Both the position numbers and the translations under genes were made by a program. The notes under the pieces are model-generated. The model was given only the letters and a program-made list of their open reading frames with translations. It was not told the DNA's origin and made no database searches. Of a stretch of 64,000 nt of DNA, positions 47,610 to 60,525 are shown one piece after another; positions within the stretch are counted from its first letter, which is position 1; every line of letters begins with the position of its first letter. Source of the stretch: Prinia subflava (Eukaryota > Chordata > Aves > Passeriformes > Cisticolidae); contig NC_086266.1 of NCBI RefSeq assembly GCF_021018805.1, positions 7,254,001 through 7,318,000 of the forward strand. The letters are read 5' to 3'.

Positions 47610-48870
47610 ACATCCTTCAGTTTACAGAGAAGAGTGTTCCTGCTCATTATGGGGATGAAAGGAGATTGCTGCATTTCAAATGACATGTATAATTTAGACA
47701 CTTATTTCTAGGACTGTTTGGAACAGGGAATGAAGAGAAACTAAAATGTTTGAAGTGACTTGAGTGCTTCATAGTTTTTAATGTGAGTGGCAAAATACAC
47801 AGCCTGATAACTTTCAAGGCTGCTAATGGAAGAATGACTCTGAAACTCTAAAACACTTCTTTTTTTTTTTTTTTTGCTTCCTAATACCAGTATTTATTTT
47901 AAGCCTTGAGTAGAAACTGGTATTTGTCACTATGTAAAACTATGTAAAAAAACCCCTCTTTTTTTTCTCCTGGTAGTTACTCGCTGTGCCACCAAAGTGG
48001 AAAGAGGAATGGGAATGGTATTCCAGAAAAACCAGCCAGCCGGTGAGGAAAATGGTTTCAGGTCTGTTGCATTTGGATGGAGCTGGGAGATTTTTTCCCT
48101 TGGCATTCTGAATGTTAAAACCTTCAATACAAATGGAGAGCATGGAATATTCTGTGTTTCGACAGTGCAGAGTTTATTCAAAAGAGAATTCAGTAATGTA
48201 TTGGGAAGTATTTATTTAATGGTGTTCTTTTTAGACTATTATGGCAAGCCAAATCCAACACCACCTCTGGAATTCTGAGGCTGAACAAGCCCCAGATGCC
48301 CTCATGTTCTGTGGATTATCTTCACGAATTTCTGCACTGGCACAGTGTGGTGATCATGGGCTATCCTTGGAAGGCAGAATTGGGATTCTCTCTTCTCTCT
48401 CAGCTTCATTTATTGAGACATTTTAGAAGTAACCAGGCACAATGTCCGTGTTCCATGGGCTGTTCTTGGCAGCAGCTGGTTTGGTGCATTTCTCCAGCAA
48501 ATTGCCCATTTTTTTCAGAGCTCTGTGAATCTTGTAAGCAAACGCAGTGGGCAGTTCCCTCTGAGCACTGTGGCAGCCTCTGTCCTAACTTTGGAACCCC
48601 CGGTAGAAATTTGGATGAGATCTATGCCTTGCAAAAATCTTACAAAACTTTTACATTATTGATTTTTATTCTGCTTCAAGGACAATGCTTTTCAAACCAA
48701 GAGATGACACAAAGGAGCCCTGGGATGTATAAATATAGAATCTTTTTATTTTTTTGGTTAATAGATACAGTACAATTTCTGACTACATAAGAAAGCGTTG
48801 TTTTCAGTGCATACATTCTTCAGACAGGAACATGGCAGACAAACATTCCTTGGTGGTTTGAACACAGCAC
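47610..48870. other. Intergenic DNA, no gene seen
   Basis: Contains a T run near 47861-47874. No exon recognised. Confidence 0.4.
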
Positions 48871-48874
48871 TTGG

Positions 48875-49018
48875 TTTATTTCTGTAAGTCCCAAGTTCCT
48901 GGCTTTTCCCAGTTTTCCTTAGTTTATTTCTGTAAGTCCCAAGTTCCTGGCTTTTCCCAGTTTTCCTTAGTTTATTTCTGTAGGTCCCAAGTTACTGGTT
49001 TTTTCCCAGTTTTCAGTG
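48875..49018 (+). repeat. 48-bp tandem repeat, three copies
   Basis: Units starting TTTATTTCTGTAAGTCCCAA at 48875, 48923 and 48971, exactly 48 bases apart, with the third diverged. Because 48 is a multiple of three, the array stays open and gives a false 60-codon frame. Confidence 0.92.
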
Positions 49019-52000
49019 GCTGCTTTGACAACTCAAGGTCTAAGGAAAAATGAATTGAATGCTACCAGAACAGGACACTGCTCAGTGCATCCTACACTGT
49101 TCTCCTTGTAATCCTTGTGGTCCCAACTGACCCAGGCCAGCAAATTTTCCATTCTTTGTTCACAAAAATGGAAATCACAATGTCAAACAAACCACCCAGT
49201 GTTGGGCTCAACATCTCCACAGTCCCTGTACACTGCCTGACTCCTGAGAGGGCCAAATCCCAAACTCCTCCCTGAATTTTATTTGTCTAAGATGGTGCTG
49301 GTGCCATGACTTTGGCAAAATCCTTTCTGTTCTTCTGTGGTGTAGTGAAAACACAGGAAAATGGATCCCAGCGTTTGGCCATTACATTTTCAGGGAGGAA
49401 AAAAAGAATTATTGCTGCTTTTTGTGTTTTCCATTCACTGCGTGATAAGAAAAAACCTCTCAGCTGATCTGTGAGTGTGATACTGATCCTGAGCAATCCC
49501 TGTGTTCAGGGAAACTGATAATGCTTATCTTGCTCTGTAGCTATTTGCAAACAGTTGCTGGTGTGTCCCTTGGTGCTGGTGGCATTGAGGGAGCCCAGCT
49601 CACATCCCCAGAGCTGGGACAGGCCAGGTGGGATCTGCAAACTGAGGCAGGACATGAAGGGTCCGTGAGGGGATGAACCACAAACAGCCTGGCCAGGCTT
49701 TCATGACAATTGCCATTCCTGCAGGGAACAGGAGAGCAAACCCAAAGAGAGGAACACCTGCATGCCCTGGGCTGCCCTGGCATTGCCAAGAGGTGAGCTT
49801 TGTGTCAGGCAGAGCAGGGGAGGTCTGCAGGAGCCCTCAGGGTGTTCCTGCAGCACTCAGGGGGTTTGTTTGACACCATCACTCAGACTTTGAGTTTAAT
49901 CTGACTTCCTTGATATCCCAAGCAGATATTTGGGACACATCTTGGTGGGGATCCCCTTCTTGTGGGGATAACTTGGGAGAACCTCACAGAAACCTCATTG
50001 TTTGAGGAAAGGACTCTGGGAAAAACCAGATTCTCACAGTCACCAGCCTCAATTTTGCTCCAGACACCAACATTGAAAAATCAGTAGATAAAAAAGCTTC
50101 TCCCATTCAGGGAAGGACACAAAGAGACTTCCAGACAAATGAATATAAACTAGTTTTCCTTGGCTATATATTGAGGATTTAATGTGAAAATGTCGCTTTA
50201 GATTCTCTAGTTCAGCCTCTGCAAGCACAGGATAAACAGCAGAGAAATGATCCTATACCTGATCTTATGGAAAAGGCAGAGCAAAACAATCCAAAGGGAC
50301 TGGGAGAGCAAACAACAAGAAACAGATGAAAAGTAGAGAAAAGAGGAGGCAGGAGATTGTTACAACCACCAGCCTGAACAAGAGCATGCATGTAAAGGCA
50401 CTTGGACACCAAAGTGGGAGGTTATTGTTGGAGAAGAGACAACACAATTCCAGGGAGAGCTCTGAGCTCCTCTGCCCTGGATCTCTGGGCTTCAGGAGCA
50501 CAAAACCAGCAGGAGTGAGCACCATCAAAGGAAACAAAGGTACATGTTAATGCAGATCCCACTGAGCTCAGGTTAGAGAAAGCAGCTGGCAGACAGGAGT
50601 CGAGTAAGAATCCCTGAGAAGTCTGAAAAAATAATAAACATCACATCACTTAAACAATTTACCCCTTCTGATCCTCTAGCCAATCCACCAGCCTCCAATT
50701 AAAATCCAGGCAGTGGAAATCCCTCACCTTTAACACGAGCTGCACATGGTGACACTTCCAGGAATGAGATAAACCTGCCAAATTCCTCCAGATTCCTGTT
50801 TCCTAACTGAAACCAAATAATGTGGAGAAGAAGTGAGAGGCAGACACTCCCAGCCAAGAGAGCTGCTGTGCCATGGCACTGGTGGGGCACTGTAAACTGG
50901 AGCCTGGCCTGCAAGCATTAGTGAAATGTTTAGTACAATACTTAACTCTGTTACATCTGGGTATTTCTTTCTCTTTGCACTAAAATGTTACAAATCTTAC
51001 CATATAAATGCATTATTATATTTGTTGCTACAGGGTACACTATATACATTGTTGGAAGAAGAGAACAATAATTAAATTAAGGGAGGTGAGAGAAGGACAA
51101 AATATTAGTAAATAAAATAGAATATGTTCAATAATACTTTTTAGGCAATACATTTGCTTGTTACATTTAGTATAAGGAGGAAAAAAAAACAAACCTTCCA
51201 CTCATTAACATTGGAAACAGCTGCCCAAACATCAGTCAGTCCCTTCCATCACTGGATCTGCTCAGGACTCTGCCTCTGCAGAGGAGCCCTCAGCTTTGGG
51301 GCTGTCAGTGCACCCAGGGCTTCAGACACCTCCAGCACTGCAGCCCGTGCCCTGTTTCACCATCTCAGGGGCACAGCAAGGCTGGTGTTTGTCCCTGAGA
51401 GCCAGAGGGGCCCTGGCTCCCACAGTCCACTCCCCTAACGCTCTCCTGTGCCTCAGCAGGGAGAAACCCCTGCAGCTCATCCTGAGCAGAAGGGGAGGCC
51501 ACGTGCTCAGCTCACCCAGCAGTTTCCCATTCCTCCTCAGAACACAGAGCACACGTGCAGGTTTTGTTCCTACATTTCAAAGTTCCCAAGGGAAGGGTTT
51601 TCAAGGCCGTTTTCTCCTCTCCAGCTCAAGGTGCAGTAACAAACATCTCCAGCTGAGGCCATCGACAGCAGAGCCACACACCCTGTCTGCACCTTCTTCT
51701 CCCTTGCCTCATCAATAATTTATTTCCACAAGAACTGATTGATTACTTGATCAGAGCTATAGATAGCTAGTAGTGTTTGATGAAAACCCAGTCTAATGAG
51801 CTTCCTGGGGCTCATAATTATTCTTTCCCAGTAGTTTCTTCTCTTTTAGGACCAGCTCTACTTAATACATAGGTACTAAAATACAAAGCAGTGCAAAATG
51901 ACCATAAAACAACTCCAGCCCACACCTATCTAGCAGGTGCACTACGAGCAGGGGGCTCTGGAGGGACTGCAGGTGATTAACACACAACTCTGAAGTCAAG

Positions 52001-53785
52001 GAGGAGAAGCAGTGCAGTTCCCCAGAGCCCATCCTTCAGATGCTTGAGAGTTCACAGTTAACGTGGTGTGGGGTTTGGAGATTTGTTTTCCCCTTTGATA
52101 ATACCTGAGGCTTGTTTGTGATTCCTTCAGCGTAGCCCACTGCGAGCACTCATGCAGAAAACTCCCTTCGCTGCTGCGAGGGCGTGCAGCTGTCTTTGCC
52201 AAGGTAACATCATCATTCTGCAAGGCTTGGCTTCCATCCCCCTCCAGTCTGAATCATGAGGAAACATTCTTTTTCTGCTGAAGAAGTCAAATCAAGGAAG
52301 AGAAGGAAAGGGTTGTGCAGAGCTTGGAGGAAACTGCACAGGGAGCCATTTACAGATCAGTTTGTAACTCAGGAGGTTTCAGCCCTCGCTGTCAGTGAAC
52401 ATCTTGCTCACCCGGGTTTTTCTCCTTGCAACCTGGAGATCTTTCCCTTCCTAAATTTTAAAGCCAACTCTGATTCTTACAGAGCACATGAAAGGCTAAG
52501 GATTATTTGCTGATTGTGAGGCTGACGATGCACAGGGCACAGAGGGCACCTGGGCACACTTGTGACAGCCCCTGCCACACACAGATCCAGGGCAGGGGCA
52601 AACCTCCACAGGGGAGAATCCGTGATCCTTTCAGTCCTGCTGCAGCAAAAGGTTGGAATTACCCTGAACCCAGGAAGGGCTCTGCATATCATACCAGTAT
52701 TTATTTACCTTGGCAGGACAGTCAGAGATAAATGTGTCACATGGGCTTGCAGCTTAACAGGGAGAGGATCTCCAGGGTCACACCCTGGGCACCCGCCACA
52801 GAATCCAGAGGAAATGCTTTTTTTCTTTTGTGTGTTGTTTTAGTAAATAGCCTGTGTGCAGAAAGGAAACATAAAAATTCTGCTGCCCTGCTGGTGCCTA
52901 AGTGTGTGTGTGAGTTTTTGTGTGACTCTCGTGCTGGTAATGAGAGTTTTCTGCACATCCACATAAATGCAGGTCTGCGAGCTGGGAAATTCTGTTTGAG
53001 TTGAGGAGGTCCTTAAGGCAGTGATTTCGCCTTGCAACCATTACAGATGCATCTCCAGCAAGGTTCCCTATTGCATGTCTGTGGAATAAACTGCTGTTTG
53101 AAGAAGGGGAAAGCCCAGGGCATCAGATGTAACCACACTGTGCCCTGCTGGCCTGAAAGGGCAGCCACACGAGCACTTCCCGCTTGCTCTGGGCCCTGCC
53201 ATCTTCAGGAGTGCATCCTCTGGGCAGTGGAAATTATTAAATCCAGATTGCAGCCAGAATAGCTTGGATTGCCAAATATTTCAGAAGTATTTACAGGAGG
53301 TGAAATCCCAAGTTAGAAGGGTGTTTCAATTTCAGCTTTTCTCCAAGCCCAAAACATTCGTGTGTGGCTGCTGTTTTCGGCAGATCCCTTCCAGCACTGG
53401 CCCAAGCAGTCCCTGCAGGATGGGTCAGGGCCAGCAGCTTGAATCTTGTGCTCCCACCCAGCTTGGCAGGACCCTCATGGAGTGAAATGGGAATGCAGGA
53501 ACCTGTGGGTCCTGCCAGTGCCAGTGAGCAGCCCCAGGCAGGGGGAAGGAGTTCAGGGTCACAGCTCTGACAGACAGAATGTCATTAATTCACTGCAGAC
53601 CTTACAACAGGCTTTTAAAGAGAACAGAGAAGATGCTCTTAAACCGTTTCTAATCACATCAGAGATGTGCCAGAAGAAACCTGTGAAGCATTCTCCCAGC
53701 AGAATTCCCTTCATGTCAGCCAGGCTCCCTGGGGGCACGGGAGAACCCCGCCAGGCTGAGGTGCAGCCTGGGCTGGGGGCTCTGC
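49019..53785. other. KDRL 3' flank and probable 3' UTR, no other gene seen
   Basis: The part next to 53786 must hold the KDRL 3' untranslated region, since the gene is read from right to left. The rest is ordinary DNA. Frames on both strands at 51154-51718 and 52256-53814 have no family match. Confidence 0.45.
52700..52705 (-). terminator. Possible KDRL poly(A) signal
   Basis: AATAAA on the minus strand about 1.08 kb after the KDRL stop codon. It is one of several such hexamers downstream, and the true 3' end cannot be chosen from sequence. Confidence 0.25.
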
Positions 53786-54017
53786 CTACACTGGGGGGGC
53801 CGAGTAGTGCATGACAGAGTTGTAATCCGGGGGAGGGCTGTGGCATTCCAGGGTGGGATCCATAGGGAGCAGGACAGAGTCTTCCAGGGGGAAGTCCATG
53901 GTGTCCTCTTCCACCTGCACTGCTGGCTGGTACTTGACAGTCTCGTGGTCAGACAGGATGGATTCCTTGCTCCTGCTGACAGCTCTCCTCCTGTTGGGAA
54001 CAAACGTTGGGATGGCT
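53786..54017 (-). CDS. KDRL: KDRL (VEGFR4-type receptor kinase), last coding exon
   Basis: Encodes the final 76 residues of a VEGF-receptor-class tyrosine kinase, the cytoplasmic tail after the kinase domain. The end, [18 protein letters not shown], closely resembles the FLT1 C-terminus with its SPPPDYNSV motif. [10 protein letters not shown] (exon residues 14-23) aligns with the KDR tail around SKSRESVASE. Tyr29, Tyr65 and Tyr71 of this exon are possible phosphosites. The acceptor is TTAATTACAG|A after a T-rich stretch, and the exon starts by completing a codon begun in the exon ending at 61698 (phase 2). The stop is TAG at 53786-53788. FLT1 is the main alternative, but the adjacent CDX gene and absence of FLT3 and PAN3 favour KDRL, a receptor kept in fish, frogs, birds and marsupials and lost in placental mammals. 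Confidence 0.8.
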
Positions 54018-57000
54018 CTGTAATTAATGGTCAAAAGTATTTCTTTAAGAAATAAATATATAGAAGTATCAATTTACCCCTATGGTGCCCTGTAAGACAG
54101 TGACATTTTGACAGTGACTGGATGAAGGAACTGAGGTAGGTATTTTAAATAACTCTGTGTTATGAAAGTAGATTTAGGAGTAATTCCTGCTGTGCTGCCC
54201 TGTCCTTTCAGCTCACCACATTTCGGAGCACTACAGATCTCTTACTTGTAAAGGCACCTGTCCTGTACACACAGTAATATCCTCCCTCATTGTTCTGACA
54301 CAGGTCACCAAAAATTTGACTTTTCTGAAAGCAGAACTGAAGGCTATGACTTTTCTTGAAGCATAACAAGGGATGAAATAGTGAATAATCTCTGACAGAC
54401 TCTAATTTAAACTGATACTGAAAGCAAGAGTGTGTGCTGAACACGCTCAGGCAGTGCAGGGCAGAATCCCTTTTATATTCCCCAGCCCTTTGACATCCCT
54501 GACCCAGGGGCTGGTGAAGGGCAGTGCTCTGCAGCATTCCAGCTGCTTTTGTCTCTGCCTTCCCTTGTTCCAGGTGATGGAGGGTGGGACAGAGCAGCTT
54601 CCATCACATGGAGCAGCCTCAGGGTTAAAAGCAGGAGAACCCTGAGAAGATTTGTATCACAAGGTGTTTTTGAGGGGCAGCAGGGGTTGTGGAGAACTCA
54701 AAAGGTTCTTTTTGTCATAGGCTGCCTTAAAAATAATGTTCTGTCAACCTTGGTTCTGAGCAATTCACTGGAAGAGGCCTGGATAACTGAGGGGTTCTCA
54801 AAGGGATTCCAGCATGAGAGGGGCTTTTGAGCTGCTGCACTTTGCTCAGGACCCTTTAACTGCAGCTCCCCTCACTCAGGATGACTTGAATGTGCCTGGG
54901 AGAATTAAAAATCAGGCAGTGCCCAAGCACTTTGTGTGGGTACTTCATATGTGTTTAAAGCAGTATAAAGTTACATTTTAATGACCCTAAACCAAATCTG
55001 AATAGTCAACAGTTCATCAAATAATTGTAGAATTCATTACACTCATTTTCTTGGCACTTCTGCACTGCTTCCATCCCCAGCAGCTGCTCGTTTACTCACT
55101 GGGGTGCTTGAGGAAGAAAGCAGAGCCAGAGAACAAAGCCAGGAGCCAGACACAGCAACTGGAGGGAGGGCAGCAAAAGCCATGAGCAGGAAAATAGCAG
55201 ATCCAATAGGAACTGTGTGTGTGCCCCGTTTTTGGGATGGTACAGCAGAGAGCAGGTTGGATGGCCACACGCAGATCCTTTCAGTGGAAAGGGTCAATCT
55301 GTCCTGCTGGGTTCTGCTGCTGGGACTTTGCAAGTTGTGTTCTCCTGCCTCTGAATCTGGAACCTGTCAAAAGCCTCAGGTTTCCCACAGGCTGCAGATA
55401 TTGTCATTGACTGACAGAACCAGTGTCACTATATTAACAAAAAAAAATTTTTTTTTGCTGGTTCTGGAAAGATCCCGGTGTTCAGAGCACTGGCTCAGCC
55501 TGTAGGCTCCCTCTGTGAATTGCCTACCCCTGCAGCTCCCTGCTGTTTGGTGATGTTCTCTACATCAGTCATGAAGCCCTTGTGCAGCCAAATTCAGATA
55601 TAACACACAGCTGCAGCTCTGATCAGCTGCACTGAGACATGGGCTGACTCATTTAGGGTCTGATTTTAGTGCTGGGCTGGCTCTCCATGGCAGGTTTGCA
55701 TCCCCAGCTTTGAGAAGCAGCCTGAGCTGTAAGAGCCAGCCCAGCTCGTCTAGAATGAGCTCGGGTTCTGTGACTGCTGCAGAGTTTATAGAGCAAAGCT
55801 GCCGTTTCTGTGTTTTCAGACCTGCACAAGGCATTGAAACCAAACCTGGGGAGAGGCAGAGCAGAAATTCTAAAATAAATAATAACCCTGAGGATTTCAA
55901 CAAAAAGTCTAGCACCCTTTGCTTTCACAACTAAGTTTTTCCTCATTGTCCAGAGAGAAACATGAGTGGAAACCCCTTATGTATCCTACAGCTTTGGCAT
56001 CTGTCCATTCTCTACACAAACTGTTTGTCTGCAGATAAACTCTTCCCTGACACGAGCAATCCAACCACAACTTTGCCTCACTGTTTATTTACGGAATTCT
56101 CTTTTTGCTGCTCAGTTCCACTGACTCATGTTGGACAATTCCATGGATGCTCTGGCTTCCAATTTGCCAGGTATTAAAGCTGTAACTGGAGACAGGGAGA
56201 AGCTTGAGAGCACCTGGTTAATTTGGCCCCCAGCCTGATACCTCTGAGTTATCAGGGTTTGGTTTGGCCACAGAATGGGAAATTTCAGCCCCCTGTAGAC
56301 TCCCAGCAGTGTTCCTGTTGGGTTCCTGCCCCTGTGGCTCAGGGGATTGGATATCTGGGAATAACTGTGCCTGGTGCTGAAATCAGCCTGGGGTTTGGAG
56401 AACTCCTGAGTGCTGCCATCTCCTCTCTGCTCCAAACACAGAAATCTGATGGGTTAGGTCAGGAGGAAGTGGTGTCACTTGCTATCTAATGGCAAAACGC
56501 AATTAACTTCCAGTACTACTCCTTTCATCTAAATGCACTTCCTAATTAAAGCTCTCCGGGGGCTTTGCATTTTTCCCTCTCATGCTGCTGTCCCTGGTGC
56601 TTGTGCCTGCTGTGTGTGTACAGCTGCTGCTCCTGGCATGAGGCTGCTCATCCCTTTCCATCTGTCCTTGGCACCCCAGAAACTGCCCCAGCCCCTCAGA
56701 GCTCAGCCTTGCCAGGGTGTGGTGGGTGCTTGGGGCTCCAGGGGACAACAAAAGCTCCTTTTAATGGCCCGGGCCTCTTGGACTGCCCTGAGTGAAGCAG
56801 AGACTGCTCCCTGGCCCCCAGTGAACACTCTCCGACTGGAGGGGCTGGGTTTGACTAATCACAGAGCTGAGCAGCTCCAGGAGCCACTAATGGTTATGCA
56901 ATGAGGACATTTCATGAAAAGCTGGCCATTCCTGGGCTCAGGGCTCCTCCTGGGCTGGCACTGCCCTGCCCATGAGGTTTTCCTCCCTGCTCTGCCTCTG

Positions 57001-60000
57001 CCTGACCCCGCAGTGCTGTGGGAGCCCAGCAGAGATGCTCAGCCTGGATAAACCTGTGCCAGCCCAGGCTCCCCTGCGTGGGCCAGCACTGAGGATCAGG
57101 GTGGGAATGCCACAGCACTCAGCTGGAATTCAGCTGCCCACTGACCCACACTCATTATCAATTGCAGTGACCACCCTGGGAACTCATTTCTCCCTGCACA
57201 AGGTGTCCTCTTTTGGGGACACAGCCTGAATATTAACTAATCATCCACAGACTTTTTAGTTTTCTGAAGGTCCCAGTGTTGTTTAGAAGATACCACAGAG
57301 GATAATCCTGCAGTAGCTTGAAGGCCTGAGTGACCTACTGAGGCTTTTTCTTCCTACTGTACAAACCAGACATTTTGGAGGTAGAAAAATACTGAAACCA
57401 TCAAAGAGCTGGGAAACCATTAGTGGAGCTGTTTATTTTATGTGAGAGGGAGCCAGTTTCTGTTAATCTAAATTTTGGGGTCAATGACTTGGAGAGGACT
57501 GTGGAGAAAGAAGGATGGCTGCAGGAAAATCACCCTGAGCAGGGAGGGATTCCAGCCCCAAGGGCTGCAGCTCCTACTGCTCTGCAATAAGAAACCCAAG
57601 TATTTTGCTCTCAGTAACAAAAACTAATGGACTTTTCTGTCCATGTAGGAAACCTGGCCATGTTCAGAAGCTGTGTTTAGGGAAAGATGAGGAATTGGGC
57701 TGATTGCTGCCAAGTAGAGCAGTTTGTCTCATGATTACATCTCCTAATAACATGTAGGAGCTTCAGGGCTTTGTAGGAGCTTTCAAAGGTGTTTAATGAG
57801 GCTCAGAGTAAGAGTGGTTATTTTTATTATTTTAATTTTTCTGCAATTAAAGAAATAAAAGGGGGTTTTTTTTCCTTCTGGTAGCTATGACTGATTCAGA
57901 GTTTGCTTTAATACTTTTGCAACTGAGTGCTGTGCAGGAAGAATTTCATCCTGGGTTCCCCTCTGGCAGCACCAGTGCATCAGTATTCTGCTGGCAAGGA
58001 GAACTCGAGGGCTTGGGCTCAAGAATTCATTGTTTGGAAACACTTTGAAATACAAAGTGCAGGTAATAAACCTTTCCCAGGCCAAGCCACCCTCGTGTCC
58101 CCTCCCATGTGTGGCCAGGCTGCTCAGCTGTCCCTGTCCCAAAGCAGCAGTGAAAGCCACAGCCTCCCACAATTCCCCTTCCAGTCCTGGCTACTGTAAG
58201 CACAGTGCACAATGCTTGAAAAAAAGTGCTTTACGTAACTCCTGAGTAGCTACTCATTCCAAGTCCTGGTTTGGAGAGCTCAGCTCAGGTAACAGTGCGA
58301 GGTGCTGCATGACACAACAATAAATGTATTTATTATTTCTGAGCTCCATTCTGCCCTGGAGCAAACATGTTTCCATGCCTCGTTTCTCTGAGAAGGTGAG
58401 AAAGGATTCCAGCCCAATCCTGGCTGTATTTTTGTCGTGTTCTTTGTGTTTGGACATGAATGCCTGCTGTTCCTGAGCAAAATCCATCCTTTCAGTATTC
58501 CTGCCTTGCCTTGGGCCCAGCTTGTTTTGGCAGAGCCCTCAGTGCTGGGATGTGGATGCAGCATCCAGAGCCCAGAGTGGATCAGCTGAGCCTCAGCTGA
58601 TCTTGTGGGCCTGGGCCAGAACCAGATCAGGGATTTCTGAGCAGCAGAGGATAATTGGGTTTGGGGGGAGAAGGGGAAAAGCTGGGGGAGGACAACTGAG
58701 CAGATTCCAAACCTTTTGTCATCTTAAACAATAACTTGATTATAGAGTCTCAGGGAGGATTTTAAAGCAGTGCTTGGCAGTAGCCTGATAATATTATGAG
58801 ATGGAACCTGACACCAGAGTCATCCTATCATTAAATCCCTCAGTGCTCCCTGTGCTTCCCTGAATGCTGATTCCAGTGTTATTATCCCAGTCAATCTTTC
58901 CATCTCTCACTGCAGCTACTGCTGTGACTTTCTACTTCAGCAGCATAAAATGCTCAGAACTTTCCTGTTCCATTTTAGCAGTGGGAAAAGCTCAGACCTG
59001 GTTAGTCCAGCCTAACAGTGAGCCCAGGCCCAGAGTATCAGATTCATCCTCACTAAACTCTTGACACTGACACTCCATGGTGTGTGCTGTTGGCAAATTT
59101 TAAACTCAACAGAGGAATGAATGCAGGATAAATAAACAGTGAGATTTTGGCAAAAATAATAAATGCAGCCACCCTGGTTTAGAAAACATGCTAAGCCTTT
59201 GAACACTTTTGTTTTAGAAAAGAAAGACTTTGAAAAGGATCCAGGGTAAATGTTTTTGATACAGAGAGATACACAATTAACAAGGGTGACTTTATCTCCC
59301 CTGTTAAACCCACACTCCCTTCTGACCTCTCTCGATTATTCCACAGGCTCTGGAGCCTTGTTTGTCCACTTATCAGTGCAGGAGCACCCAGGGGTGTCCT
59401 GTCCTCAAACAAGAGGACTTTGGGGTGCTCTGCACTGCTGAAGCCGCTCTTTGTGCCAGTGAGGGTCTGCAAGATTCAAAAAGCAAAAAGGCAGCTGACA
59501 AAAAAATCTTTCTCAGCTGGACCTCAAACGCTCAGGAACGGATGTGGCCAGGGAAAGGCACATCTCTGTGGGTGCCAGGGGGGCCTGGAAGCAGGAGACA
59601 ACAGCACAGCCTGCTGCAGGCTCTGCTGGGGTGGTCTGAGGCTCTGCCTGGCACAGCAGGGCTCAGGAGCCCCGTGCTGGATGGAAGCGTTGAGGGGAGG
59701 GGGGAGAGCCCGGATGGCGGGGCCAGGCAGGGATTCCCTGCCCCACATTCACTCCCAGCAGCCCTGACAGCAGTTCAGCTTTTCCTGGACATCTCTAAAG
59801 AGCAGGCTGTTATGGAATTTTTGTGTTTCTACATCTGGCTGCATGTTGACTTTTCAGATTTTCCAAAGAAAACCTAGAAGGGGCAGAGGGGAAACCTTCG
59901 TGTGCCAACTCTTCATCCCAACAGGAGAAATGCAGGAGGGAAAAGCTGTCAGGGGTGAGTGACAGAAACCCTCAGAGGGATAAATCCCCCCAGGGAGGCT

Positions 60001-60252
60001 GCTGTGTGTGTGCTGGATTGGTGGCAGTGTGACATCCTGCAGGAAACAGGTGAATCAGCCCAGGTAAAGCACCACAGGAATGCAGCTCCTGACATTTGAG
60101 CTCCTGTTTTCAGAGCTGGTGCCATTTGGTCTCCATAGCAATGGATTGTGCTGGCAGGAACACTCTGGGTGTGTGCAGGGGATAAAAACATGGAAATGGA
60201 TGGGGATCTCTGCTAATCCCATCAGGTCCAGCCCTGGAACACTGCTACAGGG

Positions 60253-60346
60253 AAAAATACTGCTGGGCAACAAAAATACTGCTGGGCAACAAAAATACTG
60301 CTGGGCAGAAAAATACTGCTGGGCAGAAAAATACTGCTGGGCAGCA
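60253..60346 (+). repeat. 18-19-bp tandem repeat, five copies
   Basis: Units AAAAATACTGCTGGGCA plus AC or G, five in a row, the first two 19 bases apart and later ones 18. It lies inside the last KDRL intron. Confidence 0.92.
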
Positions 60347-60424
60347 ACATTCCTGAGGCCACACTCCCATCCAGTACAATCCAGAGCATTCTGATGCTCC
60401 TGTTAGTGTTCTCCACCTTTCCTT

Positions 60425-60525
60425 ATGAAATCTCCCTTTTTATCCTCTCCTTCTCCCTTTTCCTCTTCTTCTTTTCCCTTTTCCTTCTCTTCTCCTCCCT
60501 TTTCCTCCTTTCCTGCCTTCAAACA
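60425..60525 (+). repeat. Polypyrimidine tract
   Basis: About 90 bases almost wholly C and T (CTCCTTCTCCCTTTTCCTC and similar), mirror-like in places. The minus strand is polypurine. Such tracts can form triplex DNA. Confidence 0.8.

Noticed and set aside
53716..54003. Alternate-frame minus-strand ORF over the last KDRL exon
   Set aside because: Frame shadow of the true KDRL reading frame, which alone carries the receptor tail motif and joins in phase to the upstream exon.
53786..54017. Assignment to KDR or FLT4
   Set aside because: KDR ends in a different SSPPV-type tail without the DYNSV motif, and FLT4 lacks both the DSGMVL block and this end. FLT1 is similar at the end but would be separated from a CDX gene by FLT3 and PAN3.
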